In this document: in pieces, positions 1 through 10,984 of the stretch
Layout: every line of letters begins with the position of its first letter
Numbering within the stretch: position 1 is the stretch's first letter
Origin: Pelobates cultripes
Lineage: Eukaryota > Chordata > Amphibia > Anura > Pelobatidae
Length of the DNA stretch: 64,000 bases
NCBI GenBank assembly: GCA_933207985.1
Contig: OW240918.1
Location: 115,871,433 to 115,935,432 of the forward strand
Direction: 5' to 3'
The notes under the pieces: generated by a model
The model's database searches: none
Seen by the model: the letters and a program-made list of their open reading frames with translations, nothing else
Told to the model about the DNA's origin: nothing
Position numbers and translations under genes: made by a program

Positions 1-355
1 ACATCTTTGTTCAGTGGTTTAATAAAAAAACTGAGCTCTTCACACCACCCAGAGACAATCCCTCTAGGCCACCAATAAAAATGCAGAATTTACAGATCTT
101 CAATATCATTGTCAATTGCATATAACCTGGCATTTAACTGGCAGTGATTGACTCAGAGTGATAGGGACATGTTACCCAGCACTCTAAGCCACTAAGTCCC
201 AGGTCCAGACTTGCTATAGCTGACATTTACAATGCACAATTGTTAATATTACATTATAAAAACAGCTTAGGAATGGGTGGTATCCAGGAGCTGGAAAGAT
301 CCCAATTTAAGTAAACCATTGATACATTTTTGCTTAATGTATTCTTTTCTTCAAA

Positions 356-402
356 GTGTTTGGCACTGTCGCTCTGTCCAAGTTAAAGGGTCATTTGGAG
401 AA
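356..402 (+). pseudogene. PKN-like kinase exon A, copy 1 (broken)
   Basis: This is the remains of the exon carrying the start of the kinase domain and the glycine-rich loop (reads SVQVKGSFGE, against SVQGKGLFGK in copy 3). Compared with copy 3 at 42502 it lacks 30 bp, the ten codons around the LTLRDF motif that precedes the loop in AGC kinases. The GT donor present in copy 3 (ggaaaa|gtaagc) reads gagaattaag here, so normal splicing to exon B is not expected. Copy 2 shares the deletion and the lost donor. Confidence 0.7.
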
Positions 403-495
403 TTAAGTTTAAAAAGTGAATTCTAATTATATTTAGGTATAAAATTAGTCCTGATACATTCAATACTGCACAAGACTTTTTGTTTTACATATTAT

Positions 496-585
496 GTCTT
501 CCTTGCAAAGCATAGGGACAGAAAGAAACTATATGCCCTCAAAACCATAGAGAAAGGTTTGATATTTTCAAAGAAAATGGTTCAT
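496..585 (+). pseudogene. PKN-like kinase exon B (ATP-lysine exon), copy 1
   Basis: It reads KLYALKTIEKGLIFSKKMV, which aligns with the beta-3 strand of PKN kinases (FAIKALKKG); the lysine of the A-x-K motif is kept. The AG acceptor present in copy 3 (tcag|gtcattc) is AT here, as in copy 2. The 3' border is uncertain. It lies 94 bp downstream of exon A, as in the other copies. Confidence 0.75.
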
Positions 586-674
586 AGCATAACTGGGAAT
601 AATAATAATAATCTTTGTTTTTTTGTGGAAACATGTTTGTCATATACCTTGGATTTTTATCCTTTGTTTTATAG

Positions 675-850
675 GCTTATGTCAGAAAATAACATATTTA
701 TAACAGTAACCAGCCAAAAGCACCAATTTTTGGCACGTATCTTTGCCACTTCCCAGACAGACACGTGTTCTTTGCTATGGAATATGCTGCTGGTGGGGAC
801 CTGACAAGTTATACGAAGGACAAAAAGACACTTTCCAACAATGCAACTAT
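675..850 (+). pseudogene. PKN-like kinase exon C (hinge exon), copy 1, frameshifted
   Basis: The 5' part reads LMSENNIFITVTSQKHQFL and the 3' part FFAMEYAAGGDLTSYTKDKK. Together they match PKN from the alphaC helix to the hinge, including the characteristic MEYAAGGDL. The two halves are in different frames: a short deletion near the cagacagacacgtg stretch (copy 3 has four more bases there) breaks the reading frame. Both splice sites look normal (ttttatag|gctt and actat|gtaagt). Confidence 0.85.
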
Positions 851-2036
851 GTAAGTATAAATACATTTGTTACCAAATATGTAAACCTGAATAAAAAATC
901 GTAGGATCCGTTGGCTTTAGGTGGGCTAAACATTCCATAAAGCCTACGCAGATTATAATAAAAGATTATTGTATTTAGTAGATATGGTGCTCTGTTGCTT
1001 GCTGTCTCTTTATATGTACTTGCTATATGTATAAATAATGCCAAAATAATGGAAAAAAATAATAATAATGGCTGTAACATCTACCTACCTGCATTGCTGC
1101 CTACTGTCCTATTTTATGCTATAACTAATCATAAGAGCACTCAAAACATAGGCAGAGGTGAGTGATACCAGTGTTAAATTATAAAGTACACACCACCGCC
1201 ATTCCGTCGTTCGTAAAATAATAAATAATTACAGGAGACTTCATAATTAATGTAAAGCATGGCAGAGCACAGAGTCACAGGCTATGTGGAGTAGAAACAT
1301 TCTAAGTGAATCATTCATTTTTCACAAGTTTAATGTGTTGTCCTAGGGCTGGAAGTTTTACCTGTGCACAACATTATTCACAGGTAAGTTAATCAGAAAA
1401 GCGAAAGAATGGGGTCCCCACAAAGTGATCATTTTATTTACCGTACCTAGCCTGATTAAACCTGTTTCTTCGTTGGTTGTTTATGTTACAAGGGCAAGCA
1501 AAGCAACAAAATCACTACAACTTTGTGTCATGGTTATGTTGCCAAGAGTCTTTGAGTGCTGCTCCTTGGTTTTTTTTTTGTCAAACAATTTAAGAGCAGT
1601 ATCACACAAAAAAGAGCTTAACCCTGCCCTATTTGCCGCCAATAATGCAGAGTTTATTTTTAAAAGCTGACTCCCAAGGAAGCTGGACTACAATTTCCAT
1701 GAAGCTTTTCTTGATTTCCGGAGGACATACAGAAGAGTGTTATTGGAAACTCCAAGTTAGAAGAGAGGGACACAAAAGATGCTCACAGATCCAGGAAGAA
1801 GGAATGATATGACAAAGAGAGAGGTGGAAAAAATCAAGCAGGTTAAGAATGTTGCAATACTTTTTAAAAAATCTAAATAAAATTATAAATGCAAAAATAT
1901 TGGATTATCTATAGCTCTAAAATCTTTTAAAGTTTTACTGTTGCCTGAATGGGCCAATTACTTTCTCACTTCTAACTTCTCAAAAGCTGGAAAAAGAAAA
2001 CTGTTAAATCTCTAGTGATATGTAAAAACAAATAAC
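851..2036 (+). other. Array intron 3' of kinase exon C, copy 1
   Basis: No gene was seen. The sequence is shared with 25005-26720, except for an insertion there at 25590-26080, and with 43039-43980. It ends where the MIF4G-like linker begins at about 2037. Confidence 0.7.
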
Positions 2037-3097
2037 TTGAGGAGAAATGACTGGGTACCTCGACATGAGAATAATGATCCTGCAGCACATGTGAACCTGA
2101 GTTGTGACACTGAAGAGCAGCCATTGCCAGAAACAGAAGACAAAGGAAAAGAACCACCTAATGAGACTGATATATTTCCAAAGCAAATCACTAAAAACCA
2201 AAACCTTATACTACCTGTACTTCAAGAGGAGCCAAATATCAAAGCAAAAGTAAAAGGGATATGCTATGACAGGGATGTTTTACTCAAATTCAAATCTATC
2301 ACACAGGAGCCAAAAGACTTCTCTAAAATCTCTAAAATTTACCAAGGTATGGTTATTAGACCACACATTTGGCCAGTGCCTCCATCATGATTGACTAGCA
2401 GGTATTGTACACCTTTAGCTGCAAATTTCTGCAACCCTCCTAAGGGTAATCACAGACTGTCACCTGAGGTCTCAGCAAGCACCTGGTAAAGAACCTTGCA
2501 GAATAATTCAACTCAATGAGAATGTTAAACAGCAAAAATCTGAAAGCCTGGAAACCTTCTATGAAAAGGGGCAAATGAAAATCCCAATAGTGTCAAGGCT
2601 CAAGACCTGATTCGCAGAGTTTACAGTATTCTGAATAAGATCACTACTCAGACATGTCAGCACTTAATCAAACAGGTGAAGGACCTCTCTATAGACACAG
2701 TCTCAAAAGTAAATCCTGAAGTCTGCATTACGTTCCACAGGCTGCTACTAAGGCTTTGCTAGTAGGAGTCTGAGAGAGGTGAAAATGAGGGTGAAGGAAT
2801 TCAAAAACTGCAGAAGGACCTGGATCCAGCTACATCACCTAAAGAAAATATTCGACTAAAGGATGAATTGAGTGATGCCTGTAATAAAGGACGCAGTCAA
2901 TCCATAAGGAACATCAATTATTTTGGGGAGCTATTTAAATTGAAATTGCTCTCATCATGAATGACTGTCTTATTAAATTACTTAACAGGAACAGTGAGGA
3001 GACCATGGAGTGCATCGGCCTTTTACTCACTTTAGTTGGAAAATACTTGGAAAATGGACAGTCTGGCATGGACCACTATTTCAGCAAGATTGATATA
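2037..3097 (+). pseudogene. eIF4G-like linker and MIF4G segment, copy 1 (5' part)
   Basis: It begins at a truncated LRRNDWVPR, the end of a MIF4G domain, then an acidic linker (ETEDKGKEPPNETDIFPK). The middle-domain lead-in ICYDRDVLLKF corresponds to eIF4G YDREFLLGF. Further on come NENVKQQKSES, ISP-like helix text and ECIGLLLTLVGKYLENGQSG, matching eIF4G ECLCRLLTTIGKDL. In real eIF4G this HEAT-repeat domain binds eIF4A. No introns interrupt it, unlike vertebrate EIF4G genes, so the source was probably a retrocopy. In-frame stops (about 2388 and 2395) and several small indels make it non-coding. A Tc1 element cuts it at 3098. Confidence 0.8.
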
Positions 3098-4655
3098 CAC
3101 TGCTCAAAAAAATAAAGGGAACACTTAAACAACACAATGTAACTCCAAGTCAATCACACTTCTGTGAAATCAAACTGTCCACTTAGGAAGCAACACTGAG
3201 TGACAATCAATTTCACATGCTGTTGTGCAAATGGGATAGACAACAGGTGTAAATTATAGGCAATTAGCAAGACACCCCCAATAAAGGAGTAGTTCTGCAG
3301 GTGGGGACCACAGACCACTTCTCAGTTCCTATGCTTCCTGGCTGATGTTTTGGTCACTTTTAAATGCTAGCGGTGCTTTCACTCTAGTGGTAGCATGAGA
3401 CGGAGTCTACAACCCACTCAAGTGGCTCAGGTAGTGCAGCTCATCCAGGATGGCACATCAATGCGAGCTGTGGCAAGAAGGCTTGTTGTGTTTGTCAGCG
3501 TAGTGTCCAGAGCATGGAGGCGCTACCAGGAGATAGACCAGTACATCAGGAGATGTGGAGGAGGCCGTAGGAGGGCAACAACCCAGCAGCAGGACCGCTA
3601 CCCCGCCTTTGTGCAAGGAGGAACAGGAGGAGCACTGCCAGAGCCCTGCAAAATGACCTCCAGCAGGCCACAAATGTGCATGTGTCTGCTCAAATGGTCA
3701 GAAACAGACTTCATGAGGGTGGTATGAGGGCCCGACATCCACAGGTGGGGGTTGTGCTTACAGCCCAACACCGTGCAGGACATTTGGCATTTGCCAGAGA
3801 ACACCAAGATTGGCAAATTCGCCATTGGAGCCCTATGCTCTTCACAGATGAAAGCCGGTACACACTGAGCACATGTGACAGAGTATGGAGACGCTGTGGA
3901 AAACGTTCTGCTGCCTGCAACATCCTCCAGCATGACCGGTTTGGCAGTAGGTCAGTAATGGTGTGGGGTGGCATTTCTTTGGGGGGCCGCACAGCCCTCC
4001 ATGTGCTCGCCAGAGGTAGCCTGACTGCCATTAGGTACCGAGATGAGATCCTCAGACCCCTTGTGAGACCATATGCTGGTGCGGTTGGCCCTGGGTTCCT
4101 CCTAATGCAAGACAATGCTAGACCTTATGTGGCTGGAGTGTGTCAGTAGTTCCTGCAAGACAAAGGCATTGATGCTATGGACTAGCCAGCCCGTTCCCCA
4201 GACCTGAATCCAATTGAGCACATCTGGGACATCATGTCTCGCTCCATCCACCAATGTCACTTTGCACCACAGACTGTCCAGGAGTTGGCAGATGCTTTAG
4301 TCCAGGTCTGGGAGGAGATCCCTCAGGAGACCATACGCCACCTCATCAGGAGCATACACAGGCGTTGTAGGGAGGTCATACAGCCACACACTACTGAGCC
4401 TCATTTTGACTTGTTTTAAGGACATTACATCAAAGTTGGATCAGCCTGTAGTGTGTTTTTCCACTTTCATTTTGAGTGTGACTCAAAATCCAGGCCTCCA
4501 TGCGTTGAAAATTTTTATTTCCATTTTTTAATTTTTGTGTGATTTTGTTGTCAGCACATTCAACTATGTAAAGAACAAAGTATTTCAGAAAAATATTTAA
4601 TTCGTTCAGATCTAGGATGTGTTATTTTTGTGTTCCCTTTATTTTTTGAGCAGTG
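3098..4655 (+). mobile_element. Tc1/mariner DD34E element
   Basis: The ends are inverted repeats (CACTGCTCAAAAAAATAAAG at the left; its complement ends ...TTTGAGCAGTG at the right). The element is flanked by TA at 3096-3097 and 4656-4657, the target duplication of this superfamily. Host MIF4G coding text stops at the left TA and resumes just after the right TA, so the insertion is defined to the base. A truncated relative with more than 90 percent apparent identity lies at 49598. Confidence 0.95.
3395..4419 (+). pseudogene. Tc1 transposase, DD34E, inactivated
   Basis: A paired-like helix-turn-helix start ([20 protein letters not shown]) is followed by the DDE domain: FTDES (first Asp), LMQDNARP (second Asp) and SPDLNPIEH (Glu). 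I count 34 residues between the second Asp and the Glu. The frame shifts near 3600-3676. In-frame TAG stops follow at about 4147 and 4183; the second replaces the Trp of the usual DWPARSPD. The protein would cut and paste the element, but this copy cannot be full-length. Confidence 0.9.
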
Positions 4656-4915
4656 TATTTCTTAAAAAACAGGAAAATATCTTCTCAGATTAGATTTATC
4701 ATTAAGGATGTGCTGGATTTGAGGAGAAATAACTGGGTATGTCGGCATAAACTCCAGAGTCCAAAAACAATAGATCAGATCCACAAAGAGGCAGAACCAG
4801 ATGAAAACTGCAGTAAACCAAAGAGAAAAACCATAACAATTTTTATGATAATTACAATGCAATTTCAGTTACAATCAAACACTACTCATTCCATGGATAT
4901 ACACAATGAGAGATA
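4656..4915 (+). pseudogene. eIF4G-like MIF4G segment, copy 1 (3' part)
   Basis: It continues the copy interrupted at 3098. It reads [20 protein letters not shown] followed by [19 protein letters not shown]. eIF4G has SSRIRFMLQDVLDLR, NWVPRR and [13 protein letters not shown] at the end of the middle domain. The open frame runs on only through a short non-homologous tail. Confidence 0.85.
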
Positions 4916-6450
4916 AGCCTGTAGATTCATTCATGTACATATATTCAAACTCATTCAGACAGTGACACCCAGACACATTCATACAGAGACATGAATATTG
5001 ACAGACCTATGCACAGAGAGATACACACATGGTGTTTGTGTTTACTCCTCTGTGGATGTATGGGTTTTGGTTTCTAATTATGGATGTGTAAGACTTTGGC
5101 TAAGTCTAGGTCCAGGTTGTGATGAGAAGTGCAGGATGTGATTGCAATTGGCGCTTTTGACCGTTGGATGAGTTTACATGTGGCATGGGTGATATGTTTT
5201 ATGTGTATATCATAGGTAACAATGCCCATTGAAATATATCACCCCAAATATATAGGTTGGCCCATCAAAATGCTTGCATTCTAATGGCTGGTTCAAGCCT
5301 GCCCAAGAGGAGTAATCACTTGCCTTTTGAAAAACTGGTTTTAAACATGCAAGCCAGAAGAGAGTATTGTATTCGCCATAGCAGCTTCATGTTAGCCAAA
5401 CATTTTTAACCCTCCCCATTTTTTGTAATATATAAGTATATACACCTCTTCGCTGCCACTCCAGCTTTCCAGTCAAGTTCAGTATCCTTTTCAGCTCTCC
5501 AGGCTAGTTACACATTCCTACTATCACTTTAGACTCACTGTCTCTAGTCATGTCTGCAGTTTCCTTCCTACCCCATTCATACACATCCCAGATCCTTCTC
5601 CAGTCCTTCTCAGATAGCAAATCTCCTGTCCTCTTCATTCTTAGATCAAAAATCACTTTTTATTTCATAATTTTTCTCTAAATCTATTTTCCCACACCCT
5701 CCACCTCCAGATTGTATTTGTGTTTTCTGAAGTTCACCCATCATAGTCGTCATTTGATAAAAAAAATAAAACAAAAGTTGACCCTACCCTTTCTTTCATA
5801 GGATTTGAGGAATAAAATATAGGATGTATATTAGCCATATGCCAGCAGAGGTGTATCAAATGTACTGGAGAACGAACACCCCCAATCTGCCACAGAGATT
5901 ATCACCTCACACCATTAAAGGGACTCTCTGCTCTTTAATGCCGAGCAATAGATTTTTTTTGTTCCATAACCCTGAGTTAATTCAATAATCAAACTGCAAA
6001 ATGTAGGCAAAAAGTGCTCGTTTGGGGCTAGAGAACCTGCACAGCAATTACCATACTGCACCTATCAATAGCTCTTCATAGAGGTGCATTAGATGAATTA
6101 ATTTCAAAAGTCAGAAAGGACATGAATAAAACCGCTGCATGAGGTAAGAGGTCCAGTGTTTTTTGAGAATGGCGCTAGTAAAACGGTGTTTTAAAGACTG
6201 ACTCAAGCTTGGTTGCTGCTTGTCTGTAATTACGAGCATTAGAAAGCAGAGGAAGGGTATCTTTTTTGCACCATAACAAATGAAAAGGTAAAGGTTGTTA
6301 AGGTGCATGAAGTGTCTGTTTAAATAAAAGTTTGTCTATAACATACATTTGTCACTTTGCCTTGTCTGTATTTTAAGTATGTGTAACCTTGATTGAATGG
6401 TATTGCCTGTTAACATTTGTGATTTGACGTGTTAATTTCAAATGTACATA
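4916..6450 (+). other. Array spacer between MIF4G and HR1a, copy 1
   Basis: No gene was seen. 4850-5330 matches 12270-13310 (interrupted there at 12381) and 6100-6450 matches 13480-13770. 5330-6100 has a pyrimidine-rich stretch and no recognisable coding sequence. Confidence 0.6.
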
Positions 6451-6692
6451 TTCTCCAAAGACTCCAGAGTCTCCTAAAAGTGATATTACCTCAGCAAGTA
6501 ATGGTGGGTCATCAATAGACATCCCTAACCATCTGGCTAAGCCAAACCTAAAGAATCAAATAAAAAAAGACATTAGGAAAGAACTTAAAATTAAAGAAGG
6601 TGCCAGAAACCTTCACAAGGTTGTCTCATTGCAAAAACATCTGGCACGTGTGAACAAGTACCTTTAAAGCATCACAAAAGGGTATGGATGAG
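6451..6692 (+). pseudogene. PKN-like HR1a exon, copy 1, 5' part
   Basis: A Ser-rich lead (PESPKSDITSASNGGSSID) precedes DIRKELKIKEGARNLHKVVS. This matches the first HR1 antiparallel coiled coil of PKN kinases (IRKELKLKEGAENLRRV), which binds Rho/Rac GTPases. An extra T at about 6663 turns KYLKASQK into a stop after KYL. The acceptor is CAT instead of the CAG kept in copies 2 and 3. An L1-like element inserted at 6693 splits the exon. Confidence 0.85.
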
Positions 6693-8111
6693 AGGGGCCG
6701 GGGCCGGACCGCCATGCAGACAAGTCGCATGTCTGAGCAGCTCCTGAGGGCTTTAGCTTAAAGAGCTGAATTTCGGCAGAGCCTGTACCAACTCGGAGCC
6801 CAGGAGCAAAAATCTGCTACTTGACTGACAGCTGGTGCTGGTGCCGGGCCCAGATCCGGGAATACTAAAGCCTGAAACAAACGATCCAGATTCCGGAAAT
6901 TGAGGCCTAGTCGAGCGAGGAGCTGGGTGGACGGCCGCCTCCTTGCTTCCTTGTTCACTGCCCCACACTGGCTCTCCCATGGAGCAACTGACTGGTCCCC
7001 CCCCCCTCTGGACCGGTGGGGGTCATCCCGGTCCCCGCCAGCACACTTCTCTGCCGGACCTGCTAAACCACAAAGGCGATCAGCACCGACCGCTAAACAC
7101 ACCTAAGATGGCGGCACCTCATGTTCCTGAACAACACACAGCACAAAGGTCTTTCTGCTGCCTTAAAGAGAGCCCTGCACACGCCTCTGGAGAGAGCTGG
7201 GAGATAGAAACATGCAGCTCGACTTACCAATCGCCGACCCGGCACTTCTACATCCTGAAAGGTACCTGCGTCCATGCCCCTAAATCAGCCATCATCGGCC
7301 TGAGCAGCGAAACGTGAAGGGAGAGATCCCAGAAGACAACCCACTGGCTCTGCTCTGGGGAGTAACCACGAGGCCCCAAAATCTGGCGTGTTGCTCCCTG
7401 AGCATATCTGGGGATGGGAGTGTGAAAATGGGGAATCCCAACGTGCCACAATCAGCATCTCTTCGGGCCTGGGTCAGGAGAACTCTCACAGCCCACTCAG
7501 CACACCCAGTCTGGGCTTAGGCTGAACTCTTTTATTTTTTATTTTTTTTCTCTTCGGTTTCAAACGCCCAAGACCACATTAAGTTACTCAGCTCCCAGCA
7601 GCCTCCATACTGTTTACTCTTGTTTATTACTAATGTTTTTTTGTTTGTTTTTTTAACGTGTGTGATCTTGCTGGTTTATGATTTGATCGCCTAGTCTTAA
7701 TTCCAACATGTCTATCATGCAGGCCTAGCATATATTTCACTATAAAGATGTGCTGGCGGTATTTCTAACCAGGCCACTGGTAATCATACAGCATCTCTCA
7801 AAGTCTCTTGTAACTTCCTCACAGTGGCCCTAGTATCAGCAGTAACATACCTTAGTTTAGTATATTGACAACTGATTAGACTTCATGACATGCATAATAC
7901 AAGCTTGCAATTATCTCTACTCAATGTTTTTTGTGCATGTCAAGGTTTTTCACCTTTTGAATGTTTATATAAAAAAAAAAGTGCAAGTTTTTAAACATGA
8001 CTTGTTGTATACCTGCAATATACTTTGTCATATTACTTATCAATGTCATGTCACTACCTGCTTATGTTTCTTTCTATGCACTACTAAAATAAAGATTTAT
8101 AAAAAATAAAA
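6693..8111 (+). mobile_element. Short L1-like element with 17-bp target duplication
   Basis: It is flanked by aaaagggtatggatgag at 6676-6692 and 8112-8128, and ends in an A-rich tail (aaataaagatttataaaaaataaa), as expected for target-primed reverse transcription. The 5' part is GC-rich with a gaccggtgggggtcatcccgg motif shared with the element at 56947. The 3' part is AT-rich. There is no reverse transcriptase, so it looks like an internally deleted, non-autonomous copy. Confidence 0.85.
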
Positions 8112-8179
8112 AAAAGGGTATGGATGAGCTCCACAACAAACTCCAAGCGCTAAATGCACAAATTATTCTGTAAGAATCA
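8112..8179 (+). pseudogene. PKN-like HR1a exon, copy 1, 3' part
   Basis: It resumes the exon after the L1-like insertion: MDELHNKLQALNAQIIL, which aligns with the second HR1 helix of PKN (LLHQQLQELHAHVVL). Confidence 0.75.
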
Positions 8180-9253
8180 GGTACATTAAGAGACCTTGTT
8201 TTTTATAGTGTGTTCAATAGCATGAGTTTATGTATGTGTGTTTATTGATAAATATATCGAGAGGGAGAGAGAGAGAGAAATATTCCAAATTCGTCAACCC
8301 AAACTACTTTTAGTGCTTTGCCCAAGCATTGCATTTTAAATATAAACAGCATTAAATTATATTAAATGATAATCCGGGTATATATTTCTTTAGAATGGCA
8401 GCCTATTACTTGCTGCTCGGTTATTGCACTTATGTGACGTGCTTTATGAGAAAGATCTAGGCTCGCTACAGAAAAGATCAGTAACCATCATCAGATCAAA
8501 CAACATTATTCATAGTAAAAATATTTTTTTTTTAAAAACTAATCTCTCCAGTGACACTGTACCTGCATAAAGCTCTGCTTAGTTCTTCCAAAAACTGAAA
8601 TTGGCGCAGTATGTACGCTACAATTAGCATAAACATACACTCAAGATTGGAGTTGACACAGTTATTAGATTATTATACATATGCATGGATTTTTTTACAA
8701 CCCTCTTTAAAGGTGATAGTAAGTTGGGGATCAGGGTGTCCCTCTCTGATTCAACAATTCAGGAGCATGTGTCTTCTTTAAATCAAGATAGATAATAAAA
8801 ACTATATTTTTTTTTTTTTTTTGGAGTTCACCAATAGTTCTCTTCACAGAATAATTGAAAGCACCAACTTTTTTTCTTGATCAGCCGCGAAGCACTTTTA
8901 AAATTCTAAGTTTGTTGTGTCTAGAGCCGTTTCATTTCAGCTGCAGCAAAACAGCTAATTTGGTTTGATCTATAAAGGCTCTCGCACTGTGAAAGTGGAA
9001 TTAAGGAAACGGAATTCATACCATCGTTCCTGTATGTTATGCAGATGTACTGATTGATACTTACAGAAAAACATAGTTTAATCTTTGGGTAAAAATCAAT
9101 GCTTATGGGACAAAAACAGAACCTAGCATAATTGTATACTGGGTTAATTACTTTAAATTAGAAAAATACAATTCTGTAATGAAGTTTGCAGTACTTCTTA
9201 CATATTTATCCACCTGGTTCTAATCCCTTTTGAACCGGAAACATCTTGTTTTT
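8180..9253 (+). other. HR1a-HR1b intron, copy 1
   Basis: No gene was seen. Matches 38385-39480 nearly throughout; the parts flanking the transposon block in unit 2 match too (to 14240, and from 20580). It contains (GA)n and a long T tract. Confidence 0.6.
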
Positions 9254-9344
9254 GCACAGTCACACTTCAAGAAAGTGAGAAAAAAATAGAATATTTACAC
9301 AAGCTAATTCTGCGGGAGGAGCCTATTGATAAAGGTAAAGATTA
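9254..9344 (+). pseudogene. PKN-like HR1b second-helix exon, copy 1
   Basis: It reads TLQESEKKIEYLHKLILREE followed by PIDK. The pattern fits the second HR1b helix of PKN (DSKTKIDIIRMQILRA). Acceptor ttgcacag and donor gataaag|gtaaag look usable. It is open here, but the exons on either side are broken. Confidence 0.55.
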
Positions 9345-9961
9345 ATTGATAAAAAACAGAAAATATAATTCCTATTATTATATTCAGTGCTTCATGAAGC
9401 AATATTAACAAAGAAAGAAAACAGTCATAATGCAAACAGAATAATAAAAACAAAACAATATATTTATTAGTTAAACTCACATCTAAGAGAGTCATGGGCA
9501 ACCTCTTTTATATAACAGAATCCAAATTTACTTACAACAAAAATACATGAAGAGGAATAAAAAAACATTACAAATAGCGGATATGTTTGAAATACAATTT
9601 CCCAAAAAGAATACATTGGAACTGATACAAAAACATACTATATGTGTTTCACATAAGGACAAGCATGCCATACCACACATATGCTTCTCCTGAAGAAAGT
9701 TCTGGGTTTCTTTTGATATAATCAAGTAAGGATTTTTTTTTTATTTCTGGCATTTGCAATTTTTAAATATATATATATATATATCTAAAAGAATGTATTT
9801 GTTCACATTGAATAGTACACTTTTTTGAGATACATATATCGGTTTACACCCGCACTGTTTTTCTGAGCACTTTATTGAGATTGGTACTATATCAAAGATA
9901 CAGATCTCTATGCACGTTATGCAAGCTTGAAATATGCACTTTATTATTTTATGATTCTAAG
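9345..9961 (+). other. Truncated end of array unit 1
   Basis: It matches 21190-22150 and 39555-40500, including a remnant of the conserved stretch at 9660-9730. At about 9955 it changes abruptly into MIF4G sequence, so this unit lacks the Ser-rich, acidic and kinase exons. Confidence 0.6.
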
Positions 9962-10984
9962 AAAAGGGCAAATGAAAATCCCAATAGTGCCAAGGCTCAA
10001 GAACAGTTTTGCAGAGTTTACAGTATTCTGAATAAGATCCCTACTCAGATATGTCAGCACTTAATCTAACAGGTGAAGGACCTCTCTATAGACACAGAGT
10101 TTCAGCTGAAAGGTGTTGTTGAACTCACATTTAAAAAGGTTATAGTAGACCCACATTTCGCAGTTATATATGCCAACATGTCCAACTGGCTTATGATGAT
10201 TGGAGTCCCAACAAAAGTAAATCCTAAAGTCTGCATTACATCCCACAGGCTGCGACTAAGGCTCTGTTAGTAGGAGCTTGATGGTGAAGGAATTCAAAAA
10301 CTGCAGAAGGATCTGGATCCAGCTAAATCACCTAAAGAAAATATTCCAATAAAGGTTGAATTGAGTGATGCCTGTGATAAAACACACAGTCGATCCATAA
10401 GGAACATCAATTATTTTGGGGAGCTATTTAAATTACAGTTGCTCTCAGAAGACATAATGAATGACTGTCTGTATTAAATTACTTAACAGGAACAGTGAGG
10501 AGACCATGGAGTGCATCTGCCTTTTACTCACATCAGTTGAAAAATACCTGGAAAATGGAAAGTCTCGCATGGACGACTATTTCAGCAACATTGATATACT
10601 TATTAAAAACGGGAAAACATCTTCTCGGATTAGATTTATCGTTAAGGATGTGCTGGATTTGAGGAGAAATAACTGGGTACCTCAACATAAGAATAATCAG
10701 CCTGAAGCACATGTAAACCTGAGCATTGACCCCGAAGAGCAGTCATTACGAGAAACAGAAGACAATGAAAAAGAACCACATAATGAGACTGATATATTTC
10801 CAAAGCAAATCACAGAAAGCTAAAACCTTATACTATCTGTACTCCAAGAGGAGCCAAATATCAACGCAAAAGTAAAAAGGATATACTATGACAGGGATTT
10901 TTTACTCCAATTCAAATCTATCACATGGCAGCCAAAGGACTTATTTAAAATCTCTAGAAACTAACAAGGTACATTTTAAGGATA
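9962..10984 (+). pseudogene. eIF4G-like MIF4G segment, copy 2, with linker
   Basis: It starts mid-domain at RANENPNSAKAQEQFCRVYS (eIF4G LFRRVRSILNKLTP). It runs through SIDTEFQLKGVVELTFKK, ANMSNWLMMIGVPTK, ECICLLLTSVEKYLENGK, MDDYFSNIDI and [20 protein letters not shown]. The end then passes into the acidic linker (PEEQSLRETEDNEKEP) and a new YDRDFLLQF lead-in. That second domain is cut off at about 10975. Stops occur near 10068, 10269 and 10821. The order MIF4G-linker-MIF4G lies within one intronless stretch. Confidence 0.85.

Noticed and set aside
6943..7317. 124-aa open frame in the first L1-like element
   Set aside because: No ORF1p features; several overlapping frames are open on both strands because of GC-rich sequence.
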